This document shows, in pieces, positions 63,018 to 64,000 of a stretch of 64,000 nucleotides of DNA. The notes beneath the pieces were generated by a model that had not been told where the DNA came from, made no database searches, and saw only the letters and a list, made by a program, of their open reading frames with translations. The stretch is from Verrucomicrobiia bacterium (GTDB taxonomy: Bacteria; Patescibacteriota; Saccharimonadia; Saccharimonadales; Saccharimonadaceae), in the NCBI GenBank assembly GCA_035629335.1, contig DASPIB010000001.1:496001-560000 (forward strand). Reading direction: 5' to 3'. Position 1 is the stretch's first letter. Each line of letters opens with the position of its first letter. Made by a program: the position numbers and the translations under genes.

Positions 63018-63269
63018 ATGGCACGTTACGAGGTATCGATCACGTCACTTAGCCTAGGCCGAAAGTTCGAATTTTGCGATTTCCAGCTAGACGAGGGCGA
63101 ACAGGACTGGCTGGCAGTTGAGTTGTATAGATGCATGAGCGGGTACACCGTACACATTTACGCCGATCATGTTTTGGCCGTAGTTAGCGATGATCGATTT
63201 GATCGAGAGGTGATCTGTGCTCTTGGTCGCACGCTCGCCGCTGAGTCGGTCGAAGGCAAGCTTGCCTGA
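63018..63269 (+). CDS. Unrecognised small protein
   Basis: 83 residues starting MARYEVSITSLSLGRKFEFC. The start is ATG 63018, with AAGGTGG 5 nt upstream, rather than an ATG 13 codons earlier. It contains an aromatic/acidic middle (DEGEQDWLAVELYRCMSGYT). It is followed by another small gene in the same unit. Confidence 0.65.
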   Translation: MARYEVSITSLSLGRKFEFCDFQLDEGEQDWLAVELYRCMSGYTVHIYADHVLAVVSDDRFDREVICALGRTLAAESVEGKLA

Positions 63270-63295
63270 TATTACAACCTGAAAGGCTTGGACGC

Positions 63296-63574
63296 ATGGT
63301 GCTTAAGGTCATCGGCCGCGGTGAAACTGGCCATCCCGGTAGGAGGGTATATGAGGTTGTTAATGGTAGCTTGCGACGACGTCACCTCACTGATTACGAA
63401 CAGAGGCGGCTTCGAAACTACTTTAGTGGTAATGGTCCCGTAAGCTGTTTCTCAACTCACGAAAGTATCACCCTTGTGCTCAAGCCTGGTTACGACTGGG
63501 AAACAAGAAATCTGGGCCAGGCAGCATTGGAGCAGTTGAATAAATTCGTAGAAAACGAGCTCAAAGAATACTGA
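63296..63574 (+). CDS. Unrecognised small basic protein
   Basis: 92 residues, basic in the first half (RRVYEVVNGSLRRRHLTDYE) with a helical end (LGQAALEQLNKFVENELKEY). AAAGG precedes the ATG. It lies 26 nt after the previous small gene, and a perfect hairpin follows 4 nt after its stop, so the two form a small operon. Confidence 0.65.
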   Translation: MVLKVIGRGETGHPGRRVYEVVNGSLRRRHLTDYEQRRLRNYFSGNGPVSCFSTHESITLVLKPGYDWETRNLGQAALEQLNKFVENELKEY

Positions 63575-63577
63575 ACC

Positions 63578-63603
63578 ATGCCTCCGGCTCACACCGGAGG
63601 CAT
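63578..63603. terminator. Perfect 10-bp hairpin after the small gene pair
   Basis: ATGCCTCCGG pairs with CCGGAGGCAT around a 6-nt loop, then CATCATTTT. Confidence 0.75.
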
Positions 63604-63622
63604 CATCATTTTCCGTAAGCTT

Positions 63623-64000
63623 TTAGGGGAGTGGATTCCCACCGGTTACGCCATACACTTCACCGGTTACATAACTTGATTCTTGCGATGCCAGCAGCAC
63701 ATAAATCGGTGCTACTTCAGCCGGCTGGCCTGGCCGGCCCAGTGGCACTTGCTCGCCAAATACCGGGATTTTTTCGGCAGGCTGCCCATAACTCGGCTGC
63801 AGTGGTGTCCAGACTGGCCCTGGCGCAATGGCATTCACCCGGATGCCTTTTTCGGCCACTTGCTTAGCTAAAGCTTTGGTGAAAGCAACAATCGCCGCCT
63901 TGGTTGACGCGTAATCTACCAATGTTGGAGACGGTGCATACGATTGAATCGAGGCAGTATTTATAATGCTCGCGCCAGCCGGCAAGTGGGGAAGCGCCGC
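63623..64000 (-). CDS. SDR-family oxidoreductase, 5' partial
   Basis: The frame runs off the window end, so only the C-terminal ~125 residues are seen. The catalytic [16 protein letters not shown] (YxxxK), INTASIQSY with its Ser, and [20 protein letters not shown] are classical SDR motifs. The family uses NAD(P)H; the substrate is unknown. It resembles the general-stress-type YhdF/YghA SDRs. Confidence 0.93.
   Translation of the reverse strand, partial: AALPHLPAGASIINTASIQSYAPSPTLVDYASTKAAIVAFTKALAKQVAEKGIRVNAIAPGPVWTPLQPSYGQPAEKIPVFGEQVPLGRPGQPAEVAPIYVLLASQESSYVTGEVYGVTGGNPLP

Overview
The window looks like a chromosomal segment of a Candidate Phyla Radiation (Patescibacteria) bacterium, most probably a Saccharibacteria (TM7) relative. 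This is inferred from very compact gene packing, zinc-free (cysteine-less) forms of L36, L33, DnaX and RecR, an S10/alpha ribosomal cluster with no adk or map between secY and infA, many lineage-restricted hypothetical proteins, and few biosynthetic genes. TGA is used as an ordinary stop (for example in the glycosyltransferase ending at 16276 and the delta' gene ending at 9976), which argues against the UGA-glycine code of Gracilibacteria and Absconditabacteria.

Layout. 1-6000: end of the ribosomal/alpha operon (rplO partial, secY, infA, rpmJ, rpsM, rpsK, rpsD, rpoA, rplQ, rplM, rpsI). 6000-12400: a GH63-type glycosidase, trpS, a pseudouridine synthase, a DNA polymerase III delta'-like protein, a TPR protein, three tRNAs (Thr-TGT, Tyr-GTA, Thr-GGT), a pilin-like protein and rpmG. 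12400-18750: a minus-strand alpha-glucan operon (GT4 glycosyltransferase, GH57, GH15, one unknown gene) and a type II NADH dehydrogenase. 18800-31600: accessory region with lineage-specific genes, tRNA-Trp, a frameshifted Nudix gene, a bacterial release-factor-like (baeRF) protein, a 1161-residue secreted DUF4082/Ig-like/deacetylase-like protein, a PspC/PadR pair, an orphan HisG-like protein, a P-loop kinase and a YgjP-type metalloprotease. 31600-34400: an orphan hybrid-free histidine kinase and a GT2 glycosyltransferase. 34400-42300: secE, nusG, rplK, rplA, rplJ and rplL, interrupted by a small unrecognised gene and by a thymidine-nucleotide cluster (dCTP deaminase-like, thyA, folA, tmk). 42400-51000: a CPR-type hypothetical, dnaX, dnaB, a GT-C membrane protein, ybaB, recR, a DHH phosphoesterase and cysS. 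51100-64000: transporters, a GlcD-like flavoprotein, an HxlR/FMN-reductase divergent pair, two convergent P-type ATPases, an M20 peptidase, a large unknown membrane protein, two small unknown genes and a partial SDR.

How it fits together. The core is translation, secretion, transcription and replication machinery. Around it sit alpha-glucan storage or breakdown enzymes (GT4, GH57, GH15, GH63), NADH and 2-hydroxyacid oxidation (NDH-2, GlcD), salvage-based dTMP synthesis, and cation pumps. This suits a small fermentative or respiring epibiont-like cell.

Most unusual signals. (1) Two copies (34459-34602 and 43040-43170) of a three-way-junction element whose core is nearly identical while the long closing stem and the P3 stem covary; this looks like an undescribed structured RNA family. 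(2) Many gene starts lie 6-8 nt behind a -10 box with no Shine-Dalgarno, which implies widespread leaderless mRNAs. (3) Structural zinc cysteines are lost together in at least four proteins. (4) A dispersed set of small unrecognised genes shares AAG-rich lysine codons, strong ribosome binding sites and perfect 3' hairpins; one of them is flanked by a 15-bp inverted repeat and splits rplK from rplA.
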